Source of the DNA: Abelmoschus esculentus
Taxonomy: Eukaryota > Streptophyta > Magnoliopsida > Malvales > Malvaceae
Direction of reading: 5' to 3'
Length of the DNA: 64,000 nt
Assembly: GCA_035048815.1 (NCBI GenBank)
Contig: JAUCBN010000023.1
Coordinates: 3,479,501 to 3,543,500 of the forward strand
The notes under the pieces were generated by a model. It ran no database searches. It was not told the DNA's origin and was given only the letters and a program-made list of their open reading frames with translations. The first letter of the stretch is position 1; each line of letters starts with the position of its first letter. Both the position numbers and the translations under genes were made by a program. Of this stretch, positions 36,806 to 47,516 are shown piece by piece.

Positions 36806-38310
36806 ATGTTTATATGAAAAAATTATTCTATGGACCGTTTTTACTATGTTATCCATAATTATTAATAAAAAAAAATCTATGTAATTATTTTTTTATACAT
36901 TATTTATACACCCAAATTTTTAATTTTCAAATCATCTTCTCCAATTAACATATACTAAAATTAAAAAAAGGATGGATTAATTTTAGGGTTTAGATACATC
37001 TTCTCCAAATATTTATTCACTACCGCACGTCTTCTTCTCCAAATTAATATTCAAGAATATCAATAATCCATCACAGAACATCATATTTTCCCTTCTTTTT
37101 CAACATAATTCTTCACTGTGTAAGATTCAAAGATTTCGGATCCCACCATAGAATGTTATTTTTTTAAATATGGAATTTCTTCAAAAAATTTTATATTTCT
37201 TCGATTATAATATCTAAAAAATAATCCATGGGTTTATTTTTAGGTTTTGTCTTAATCCTCTCTTATCTATCAACATAGTTCTTGAATACAACAAGATTTA
37301 AGAATTTTAAGATTTTTCTAGAACACAAATTTCTTCACTAAAGTCAGTAAGTTCTTTATTTTTTTTGTCTCTCTAACTAATAAAATCCGAGTTTGTTATA
37401 TTGGGTTCAAATCGATATTTTTGTTTTGGTGATTCTAATAAAATCGATTCAAAATTAGATTTAAATTGAGGTTTTATCTTTAGTGATTCTAATCGAATTA
37501 ATTTAAATTAGTGTTCATTGATGTTTTGGGTTTAAATTGATATTTTTTTCTTGATTATTCTAATAGAATCAATTTAAATTAGTGATTCTATGAGACAAAT
37601 ACCATCGAATCAATTTAAACCCAATTTAAATCGATTCTATTAGAACAGTCAAGAAAAAAGATATCAATTTAAACCTAAAACATCAACAAACACTAATTTA
37701 AATTAATTCGATCAGAATCATTAAAAATAAAACCTCAATTTAAATCTAATTTGAATCGATTCTATTAGAATCACCAAAAAGAAAATATAAAAAACTTACT
37801 GATTTTAGTGAAGAAACTCGCGTTCCAAAAAGATCTTGAAATTTTTGACTCTTGTCCTACTCGAGAACTATATTGATAGATAAGAAGATTAAGATAAACC
37901 CTAAAAATAAATCTATGGATTTTTTTAATTTTTAGATACTATGATCAAAGGAATAAAAAAGAATTTTGAATAACTTATCAATTTTTTTAAAAAAATAACT
38001 TTCTACGGTGAGATTCCAAAATCTTTGAATCTTGGACGGTACGTTGGAAAAAAGGAAAAAATTGATGTTCTGTGATGGACTGTTGATATTATTGAATCTG
38101 CAGCAATTAAAAATATTTGAAGAAAAAGACATATCTAAATCGTAAAATTAATCCATTTTTCAATTTTAATATAGGTTAATTGGTGTAAATAATTTAGAAA
38201 TTAAAAATTTGAGTGTAATGTAAAAAGATAATAGCATGGATTTGTTTTTTATTATTGGTTGACGTGATAAAACCGGTTCATAGAATAATTTCTCGTTTAT
38301 ACGAGTATAA
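36806..38310. mobile_element. Giant foldback: two arms of about 0.7-0.8 kb
   Basis: Left arm about 36806-37587 and right arm about 37607-38310 are inverted copies nearly end to end. Examples: aattattctatgg(a)accg at both ends, ccatcacagaacatca, attcaaagattt, atttcttcactaaa(g)tcagtaag, gatttaaattgaggttttat and attctaatagaatc(a/g)a. The loop is only about 20-40 bp. No ORF of note. A transcript through it would form a long near-perfect hairpin. Confidence 0.85.
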
Positions 38311-38334
38311 AATTTTATGATTTCTAACGATACC

Positions 38335-39190
38335 TCCTATGTCTCTTATTAAAATTTTTTAAAAGATTGAAATCTAAAATATAACCTTAATTTTTTACGT
38401 TCTAAACCATATACTTTAAAAAATACGTTTTATCTCTAATTCTTTAAACCTTAATTATAATTTTTAACCTTAAACTTTAAATCTATTAAATTAAAATGAA
38501 GATATTAATGAAATCCTAATTAAAAAGTAGACGATTTTAAAACCTACTTATGGTTTGCAGCAGAATTGAGAAGCTATTGCATTGCAACATCAAGACTTTT
38601 CCTAATAATTTTTATTTTAATTTTAAGGTAAACTACACCAAACAACACTATCACCATTGGTTCATTTATATTATTAAGATTTTAAATTAAATTTTTATTT
38701 TTAATTTATTCGTTAACTCATCAACCATGAATCTAGAGAATAATTTGCGTGCGGTGGAGTGTTAAAACCTATATTTTTAAAATAAATATTATTATTTTAT
38801 AATTTATATTTTATTTAAAGTATAATTAAATTTTTTAACTTTAATCATAAAAAATCACCCTAACATTAGTTATACACTAATATTTAAACAATATTAAACA
38901 ATGAACGGGAAGACAAGACATGGAAAGGTTTGGAAGACGAAGGGATGCATGCTGGATAGAAGAAGGGGCTATGACTGTTCGACTGGACGTTCATCATAGA
39001 AAATCGGCGATGTTTATTTGAACAGTCATTCAATTTCTCGACTGCAGCTATGAGCCTATGAGCGTCAATCTATCTGATATTCTCGACTCTCTGTCTTTTC
39101 GTTTCCTTTTAGTCTCTTTCTATAAATTTTAAGCCCCATCTGTTCATTTCAGTAGCTCGCTTTTGTTCATAACAATCCCCAGGTACTAGT
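38335..39190. other. Spacer and AIG1 promoter
   Basis: 38335-38550 is a copy of the dispersed CCCTAAA-rich repeat. No gene up to 39198. TATAAAT at 39121-39127, 71-77 bp upstream of the start codon, is a likely TATA box. Confidence 0.5.
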
Positions 39191-39197
39191 GTTTGAG

Positions 39198-40628
39198 ATG
39201 GGTGGAAGTGAGGAGGTTGCTAGAACTCTTGTGTTAGTTGGCCGTACTGGCAATGGAAAGAGTGCAACCGGCAATAGCATTATTGGTACAAGGTCATTCG
39301 AATCAAGAACTAGCTTTTCTGGGGTCACTTGTACAAGTGAGTTGCAGAGAGCAGTGCTTGATGATGGCCATATTTTGAATGTCATTGATACTCCAGGTAC
39401 GCTGCTGTCTTCTACAAATTACTAGTTATTTTTTTATAGTAGTATCATTAACTAAATTTAACCTTCTGTTTTAGGATTGTTTGATTCTTCTGTTGGATCT
39501 GAATTCATCGTAAAGGAAATTGCAAGGTGCATAGATCTGGCCAATGACGGGATCCATGCAGTGCTGGTAGTATTCAAGGCTACGTCCCGGTTTTCCAAAG
39601 AAGAGGTAGCTGCATTGCAGACGTTGTTGTCCTTGTTTGGAAACAAAATTGCTGACTACGTAATTGTTGTCTTTACTGGTGGGGATAGATTTTCTGACAT
39701 GGAAGCATTCGAAGAGTTTTTGCTTAAGGAGTGTCCACCAGACCTGAAGGTTTCAATTGTTATAGTAAATGCAACTATTGCTTTCTTTGAATCTCTCTTG
39801 ATTTTCTCTTCATGGTATTGTTCAGGATTTTCTATCTTTCTGTGGAAACCGGTTTGTACTCTTTGACAACAGTACAAAGGATGACAAGAAGAGAGCAAAA
39901 CAAGTTGAGAATCTCTTGACACTTGTGGACAAGGTTATAGATCAGAATGGAGGGCAGCCGTATACTGATGAATTGTTTGTGGAACTCATGGTTAGTGGTT
40001 TCTTTTTCATTTTCATCCTTGTACTTTGATGGAGACTTTAGTGTTACAACTGATGATGGTGGTTTCATTATGCCACAGTCTGGTTCATCTTCCCGTGCTC
40101 AACATCTTGAGGCTGCTTCTCTTACTGGATACTCCGATGAACAATTGGTTGAGCTGAAGAAGCAGATGGAAAGATCCCATGATGAGCAGCTTAAGCGGAT
40201 TACAGAGATGGTACTTTGTTTTATTTTGCTGATGCGTAGTTGTAATTGTATTGTTTATGCTTACTGTTCAGTGGCGTTTTGCATAGCTTGAGTCAAAGCT
40301 GAAGGAGACAACCGCATGTTTGGAACGGCAGTTAGCGGAGGAAAGGACAGCGCGGAGAGAGGCAGAAGAGAAGGCAGAGTTGGCTCGGAAGATGGCAAAT
40401 GATGAAATACTGAAGTTGAATGCGAAGCTTGAAAAGGAGGCGGTGTTAGCACAAAAGAAATTTGATGAGGAATTGCTGAAGCAGAGGGAACATCTGGAAA
40501 TGCAGGCAGAGTTGTATAAGAAGCAATCAGTTGATGATGTCCACAAGCTTAGTGAGCTTGTACAAAATGCACAAAGGGAGACTGAGGATCTACGCAGGCA
40601 ATTACACGAGAAGTGTACCATTCTATGA
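39198..40628 (+). CDS. AIG1/IAN-type GTPase (GIMAP-like) with coiled-coil tail
   Basis: Plant member of the AIG1/Toc34 septin-like GTPases; Arabidopsis IAN/AIG1 genes respond to pathogens and heat. Exons 39198-39396, 39475-39749, 39826-39990, 40079-40210, 40287-40628; 370 residues. The ATG at 39198 begins MGGSEEVARTLVLVGRTG. G1 is GRTGNGKSATGNSIIG, G3 is DTPGLFDS, and the AIG1 conserved box covers IDLANDGIHAVLVVFKATS. The G4 region is YVIVVFTGGDRF, the usual TGGD form of this family. After about residue 200 the protein becomes a Glu/Lys/Arg-rich coiled coil (ERQLAEERTARREAEEKAEL onward) to the end. No membrane anchor is seen. All exon phases agree and the GTPase motifs are intact. Confidence 0.93.
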
Positions 40629-40639
40629 CTTGGCTATCG

Positions 40640-42030
40640 GTTCATGATATTGCCTCTTTGACTTGTCTAATATTTTCTTTGAAATTCTGCTTAAATTTGT
40701 GTAGAGCTACCTGGTTGGTGCTCATGTTTTGTGGTATGGACAATTGTTTGTGTTTTACGTCTCCCTTAAAACTTTCTTAAAAAATTAAATTCTAAACTTA
40801 TATTTTTTATATCCTAAATCCTAAACCTTATACCAAATTGCTATATTTGTTAGTTGTTTCCATTTTTCCAGTCTTAATAGTAAGCTGATTAAGCTTTGGT
40901 TAATTTGTACTTTATTATCTTTATGAAAATGCCGGAAGCTGCACTATAGCAGAACATAGTAGTGCCGTAAATAACAGTGGTGTTTATGTTTAAAAAACTT
41001 CATTACAGTACATGTTCTTTTAGTGGTGTTTTTCAACACAAATGCCATTGAATTTCGTATTATATAGTGTGGTTAATATAAATATAACGGTTAGCATGTC
41101 CTTTAACAGCGTTTTATTCTATAAACATTATTATTGTAGTGTCCTTTTATGATGATATTAATCTATAAACTCTATTGTTTTAATTTCCTTTTAGTGATAT
41201 TTTTTTCTCAATCACCATTAGGAGTTCTATCGCTACTATTGTATTATAAATTTTTATTACGACTAAAATCTACCTGTAATATTTCAACGCATAATACAAT
41301 TAAATAATAATAATAATATATATTTATTTAACCACAAAAAATAAAGTATACAACATTAAAATAAAATATAATGTTTAAGTAAAATAATAATTAAGTAACA
41401 ACTACAACCCGAATTAACCTAAAATCAACTAAGGTGATATATTCTTTTGTTGGTTCTTTTTTAACATCATCATCATATCTTGAAATTGTTTTTGAAGATT
41501 CTAATATACTGGTTCTCTTGTTGTTCTCTCTACTTCCCTTTCAACTTATCTTTTTTCTTTTTCAGTTTCTCAAGCTTCTATCTCGGTTTGAAATTGAGTT
41601 AATTGTTGTTTTAAATGATTAACTTCTACTTGAGAAGATTGACTTTTTGATGGCATTTACTTAGACGAGTTTGATCTAAAATATTTTATTATGGTAACAA
41701 ACGGTCCTTGACAACATACTCTGTCATAGGGACGGTTCAAAGATTTTGGAGGTCTTGTGCAACTTATTAAAATATGACATTTAGAAGCAATTGTTCATAA
41801 TCTTCCCAACTAGGTTACGTTGATAAACTCAATTTTTAATGTTTTCTACCCAAATCTCTCTTGAATTGACTGACCGACTCATTGAGATAGATTTTATTCA
41901 CTTCATGATCTTGGCCCGATCAACTATTTTACTAAAGGATTTATCCTTAAACGGAACCTTCTCACGGTTACAAAACAGATTCCCTTCAAAAGTTCTCGGC
42001 ACTTACGTTTCTTTGTGTCTACTAGTTCGA
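40640..42030. other. Spacer with TE-like sequence, possibly a degenerate CACTA relic
   Basis: 40930-41280 has repeated agtggtgtt / cagcg words typical of transposon subterminal repeats. 41430-41660 read on the minus strand gives a short coiled-coil-like Gln/Glu/Lys stretch (starting MPSKSQSSQVEVN) that could be the tail of an En/Spm-type protein. Weak evidence only. Confidence 0.25.
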
Positions 42031-42049
42031 GTGTATATTGTGTAAAACT

Positions 42050-43605
42050 AAAATTGATTTTGATATAACAAACATGTTGGAGGACTATTTTGAAATAAAT
42101 TTTTAAGTCTCTAAATAAAAAATTCTATGTCAAGTCAAACTAAGAGTACCAAAAATATTTTTCTAAGTTTTTCACTCTAGGCGTTTTGATACCATTTACA
42201 TTGGTATCGATACCAAACTTTATTTTCGAAAAATGTTCTTGAGTTTTAAATACCAGTTTCGAAACACGTTCTGATATTAGAACTAAACTGTCAAGATGTG
42301 TTTCGAATCATGTATCGAAATCATGTTTAAATAGTTAAAACATTTTAAATAATGTCAATGTGTTCCGATACTAGTTTCGATACCCTTAAAAATTCCTAAC
42401 GACTCTTTAAAGTTTTAAATATTTTGACCGTTGGTGATAGTTGAGCTTTAAATGATAGTTGACCAGTTTCGATATCGAGGATCACAATTTACTCCCAGTA
42501 TCGAACCTTGTTTCGATACACCCCCTAATAAATGCACAATGTCTCTTTCTATTTGCGTACAGTTTCAAAACAGGTAGCCCGTATTTCGATACCAATTATT
42601 GCAGAAGTGCATTTATGGTGGGAAAATGAAGCTACAACGTCTATATTTATGTTTTCAACAACCCCAACAGTTAGAATTCAATGAGAAGGTATAAAATGAA
42701 GTATCTCAAGCAACATTAGAAACGATTGAACCTCAAGCAAACATTCAAGCATTCCAATCCAACTCCAAGCACCTCGTTGTAAATCTTTATCTCCCAACTC
42801 TTGTATTCAATTCATTTCTTTGTAATTGAGTTTGGGGAGTGTTGTTCTGTAATTGAGGTATATTTATCTTGTGAGAGAAACCAATTTGCCTATTTCATAT
42901 CATTTGTAATCTCTTGTGAGGTTTAAGTAATTTTGGATAGAAAATTATCTTATTGTAAAGGTTAACCCTTGAACCTAAAAAAAAATGTTGATTTCATCTA
43001 GTGAATTGGTTAGAAAATCCTTAGTGAGAGCTAAAGTAGTGGATGTAGAGCTTGCTTTGAAGCTTGAATGAACCACTATAAATCTTGTATTCTTAATTTT
43101 CTTCATTTTCTCCGAAAATCTTTCAACATTTTTTAATTGTCAATTTGCCCTCTCTTGGCCAAATACATTGTGTGATCAACTCAACAATTGGTATCAGAGC
43201 TAGATCTTTGAAGGGATTAACATCCACCAAAGAATATCTAAAGATTATTGATCATCTCTACAAGTCAAAGCAAATGGCCTCTACATCCAGAAGTTGGAAC
43301 GAGTTTCACTCCATCACCAAGCCTCATTTCTTCAATGGTGATAATTATACCTATTGAAAGAATAGGAGATAAGGTTGTTCATAAACTCCAACGATTATGT
43401 TCTAAGGGACATAATTGAAGATGACTCCTCAATCCCGATGAAGCAAGAAGGAGATAGACGAGTATAAAAGAAGAGGCATGAAATGACCGAGGAAGAAAGA
43501 AGAAAAATGTCAACTAATGACAAAGCCTTACACATTCTCTTTTGTGCTCTTGGTCTTGACATCTATTCCAAGGTGTCATATTGTACAAGCGCCAAAGAAG
43601 TATGA
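42050..43605 (+). mobile_element. 5' fragment of a Ty1/copia retrotransposon (LTR, PBS, partial gag)
   Basis: TGGTATCAGAGC at 43189-43200 is a primer-binding site for initiator methionine tRNA. The region before it (from roughly 42050; start not fixed) has LTR character, with repeated cgatacc words, and ends ...caacaat next to the PBS. From the ATG at 43274 the frame encodes copia-type gag sequence (HFFNGDNYTY, then with changes of frame NDKALHILFCALGLDIYSK). It is broken by a stop right after NYTY, by further frame changes, and is cut off near 43602. No protease, integrase or reverse transcriptase follows, and no second LTR was seen. Confidence 0.7.
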
Positions 43606-44784
43606 GTTTAACACTATTTGAGCACGACTCGACTCATTTACACCCCTGTATATGTTATTATCTTTTCTATTCCTTGGGGATAAACATACAATCAATCAAG
43701 TGCAGTCTATATGATAAAGAAAAGTGAAAATCAGTGTTCTTCCGACAAAGAAAATATGGGTTTTGTTAATGGGTCAAATTTGTTTTATGCGGGATTTAAA
43801 TCTTAGTCGCGATCGTGTTTTCGAAAATAATAAAAATTATTATAATCACTCAAGTATTACGGTCATATTTTTGTTTTAAATTTTATATAATTTATGGTAA
43901 AATATGCTAATTATAATTATAAGATAAAATCAAAAGTAACCCCCAATATTTGATCTTTAGGCTACTTTAATCCCTATTTTTTTATTTAAGATCAGTTCTT
44001 AATATTTCATTTTTATTTAAAGTTTATTCTTATCAGATAAAAATCGTTAATTAACTAATGACCAACATTATTCGTTAACGTAATATATCTATATGGCATG
44101 ACTTGTTGATATAACAATACCATGAAGATATTAATTTATATTAATTTTTAATTAATTATTGCTGACTTGATATATTTTGCTGATGTAACAATACAATGTG
44201 ACTATCTCAAAACGTTGTGAACAAAAATCCAAATTCATAATTAATAAAAAAAAGTCAAAGACCAAGGTGTTGTTTTACAAACCGAATAAATTGAGTGTGG
44301 AAAATTTAAATATTAAACAATTAAATGATCAATTTAAATTATAAATTTATTTTGTATTTTTAAAATTAAATATTATATAAAATTAAATTATTTAATAAAT
44401 TTATATTTTAAAAATAATATAATCAAAAGAAATAAAAACAAAATTAAACGAATACTCGAATATATTTAAAATATTAAATCTCTAAAATTATTGTTCTTCA
44501 AATAAAATTAATAATCATAAAAAATCTTTGAATTAAAGAGATTATCTATTACTAGACATTGCTTTATTTTAAAAAAATGAAAATCAGTCCTTAAATAAGT
44601 TTTTTTTTTCTTTAATCTTTAAATTAATTTTGATCAAAATAAATAAATTATTATTTAACAATTTAAAGTATTTAAATTATTTTGTTAAAAAATATATAAA
44701 CCATATATTTTTATTTTTAATCTTTAAATCACCTTTCAGGTTAAAACAAGTATCTAAATATTTATAATGTGTTAACATTTAATT

Positions 44785-44837
<53 letters not shown>

Positions 44838-44978
44838 CTTAAACAACAACCAGACTTAAAAATAATTAGAAATAATAGTTTAGGTACATATTTTAATAAA
44901 AAATAATATAAGGACTAAAAGAAAATAAATAGCATAATTTAGGGACTCAATTTTAATTTAAGTCTGTTTCCCCCTTAT
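43606..44978. other. AT-rich spacer with (TA)n at 44788-44836
   Basis: No gene seen. A pure TA dinucleotide run of about 24 units lies at 44788-44836. Confidence 0.6.
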
Positions 44979-45099
44979 CAGTGGGGGTTCTAGGGAGAGC
45001 CCCTTAATAAAAGCCTAACAAAAGCCTTTCATTAAAGGTAATGGGAACCGGTTGGTAACCGGTTTCACTGTAAATCTGTTTTTTTTTAAACAATGGATA

Positions 45100-46430
45100 C
45101 CCAATTTATTTTTATATATTCGAATAAAAATATACGAATAAAAATATTCATAAAATAAATATTTGAATAAAAATGTTTGTATAATAAATATTCGAATAAA
45201 AATATTTGTATAATAAATATTCGAATAAAAATATCCATCGTATAAATATTTGAATAAATATATATACGAATAAAAATATTCATATAATAAATATTCGAAT
45301 AAAAATATTCATATAATAAATATTCATATAAAAATATTCAAATAAAAATATTCAAATAAAATATTCAAATAAAAAGATTCGAATAAAATATATACGAATA
45401 AAAATATTCGTATAAAAAGATATTCGAATAAAAATATTCATATATAAATATTTGAATAAAAATACTCAAATAAAAATATTCGAATAAAAAATAAATGAAT
45501 CAAAAATATTCGTATGATAAATATTCGAATAAAAATTTTTGAAACAAAATATTCGAATAAAAAATATTTGAATAAAAATATCCGTATAATAAATATTCGA
45601 ATAAAAATATTCATATAATAAATATTGGAATAAAAATATTTGAATAAAAAATATACAAATAAAAATATTCGTATAATAAATATTCGAATAAAAATATTCA
45701 TATAATAAATATTAGAATAAAAATATTCGAATAAAATGTATACGAATAAAAATACTTGAATAAAAATATTCGAATAAAAAATATACAAATAAAAATATTC
45801 GTATGATAAATATTCGAATAAAAATATTCGAATAAAAATATTCGTATAATAAATATTCGAATAAAAATATTCATATAATAAATATTAGAATAAAAATATT
45901 CGAATAAAAAATATACAAATAAAAATATTCGTATAAAAAATATTCCAATAAAAATATTCATATAATAAATTTTTGAATAAAAATATACGAATAAAAATAC
46001 TTGAATAATAAATATTTGAATAAAAATATTTGAATAAAAATATTCAAATAAAACTATTTGAATAAAAATATTCGTATAATAAATATTCGAATAAAAATAT
46101 TCATATAATAAATATTGTAATAAAAATATTCGAATAAAAAGTATACGAATAAAAATACTTGAATAAAAATATTTGAATAAAAAATATACAAATAAAAATA
46201 TTCGTATAATAACTATTCAAATAAAAATATTTGAATAAAAATACTCGAATAAAAATATTCGAATAAAAAATATACAAATAAAAATATTCGTATAATAAAT
46301 ATTCGAATAAAATTTTTTTAATAAAAATATTCGAATAAAATATATTTGACTATAAATATTCGAATAAAAGTATTCATATAATAAATATTCGAATAAAAAT
46401 ATTCGAATAAAAAATATACAAATTAATATT
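45100..46430. repeat. Minisatellite of ATATTCGAATAAAA-type units
   Basis: About 1.3 kb of 14-16 bp units, mainly aatattcgaataaaa, aatattcgtataataa and aatattcatataataa, arranged in higher-order groups. Long minus-strand open frames here (for example 45438-45788, rich in Ile/Phe/Tyr) come from the repeat and are not genes. Confidence 0.9.
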
Positions 46431-47290
46431 GTACACAATTCCTTACAAAGTATACACAATGGCTTACAAAAACCGTAAGGAAAAAGGTATGTACACAATT
46501 CCTTACAACTTCTCACCATGAGCTAAAGGAGCCATCCAAAGGTAAGGATTTGTGTACATACACAATTTATTACGATTTTCGTAAGCCGTTGTGTATACTT
46601 TGTAAGGAATTTTGTACAAACACAAAACCTTACCATTTGAGTGGCATATTGTGTATTCTTGTAGGAAATTGTGTATATACACAAATCCTTACCCTTGGAA
46701 AATTCCTTGAACTCATGGTTTTGAAGTGGTAAGGATTTGTGTACATACCTTTTCTCTTACGATTTTCGTAAGTCGTTGTGTATACTTTTGTAAGGATTTG
46801 TGTACAAACACAAATCCTTACCGTTTTCGTGCCATATTGTGTATTCTTGTAAGAAATTGGGTATATACACAAATCCTTACCCTTGGAAGCCTCCTTGAGC
46901 TCATGGTTTTGAAGTGGTAAGGATTTGTGTACATATTTTTTTTCTTATGGTTTTCGTAAGCCGTTGTGTATACTTTGTAAGGATTTGTGTACAAACACAA
47001 ATCCTTACCGTTTTCGTGTCATATTGTGTATTCTTGTAGGAAATTATGTATATACACAAATCCTTACTCTTGAAAGCCTCTTGAGCTCATGGTTTTGAAG
47101 TGGTACGAATTTGTGTACATACTTTTTTTCTTACGGTTTTCGTAAGCCGTTGTGTATATTTTGTAAGGAATTGTGTACAAACACAAATCCTTACCGTTTT
47201 CGTGCTATATTGTGTATTCTTGTAGGAAATTGTGTACAAACACAAATCCTTACTATTTTTGTGCTAATTTATGTATGTACCGTTTTTTTT
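46431..47290. repeat. 187-bp tandem repeat with internal palindrome, about 4 copies
   Basis: Direct copies start at about 46541, 46729, 46917 and 47103 (last one partial), each beginning gtaaggatttgtgtacat. Each holds a gtaaggatttgtgtacaaac / cacaaatccttac near-palindrome and the phrase ctcatggttttgaagtg. Bases 46431-46510 are an inverted partial copy of the same unit. Confidence 0.85.
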
Positions 47291-47516
47291 ACAGTTTTTT
47301 AAAAAATTGTATATATAATGTGACCGGATAAACCGGTTAAGACTTTTTTTAGACTTTTATTAGTGAGCTCTCCCTGAAACTACCCCTGTCAGTTAACCCT
47401 AACCATTTGAATTTCTTATTTAAAAAATCTGGATTTCAAAACTGAAGTCAACCAAATCAATTTTAAAAGAAAAATTCCCTGGCTACTTGGTGTTCTTGGA
47501 TTGAGACTGGTGAAGA

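Larger units (their letters stand above)
44979..47388. mobile_element. TIR element, 2410 bp, filled with satellite arrays
   Basis: The first 48 bases and the reverse complement of the last 48 align without gaps at 37 of 48 positions, starting CAGTGGGGG / CAGGGGTAG and sharing AGGGAGAGC and TAATAAAAG; both also have ggtaaccggttt-like words further in. Inside are an A/T-rich minisatellite (45100-46430) and a 187-bp tandem array (46431-47290). No transposase frame. The target duplication is unclear, so the superfamily is not assigned (hAT-like termini are possible). Confidence 0.65.

Noticed and set aside
40268..40621. 117-codon minus-strand ORF rich in Ser and Cys
   Set aside because: Antisense shadow of the AIG1 coiled-coil exon.
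45438..45961. Long minus-strand open frames (87-116 codons) rich in Ile, Phe and Tyr
   Set aside because: They lie wholly in the A/T minisatellite; the lack of stops is caused by the repeat unit.
46431..47290. CRISPR-like spacing of repeats
   Set aside because: Units are about 187 bp head to tail with no unique spacers, and the DNA is plant nuclear.
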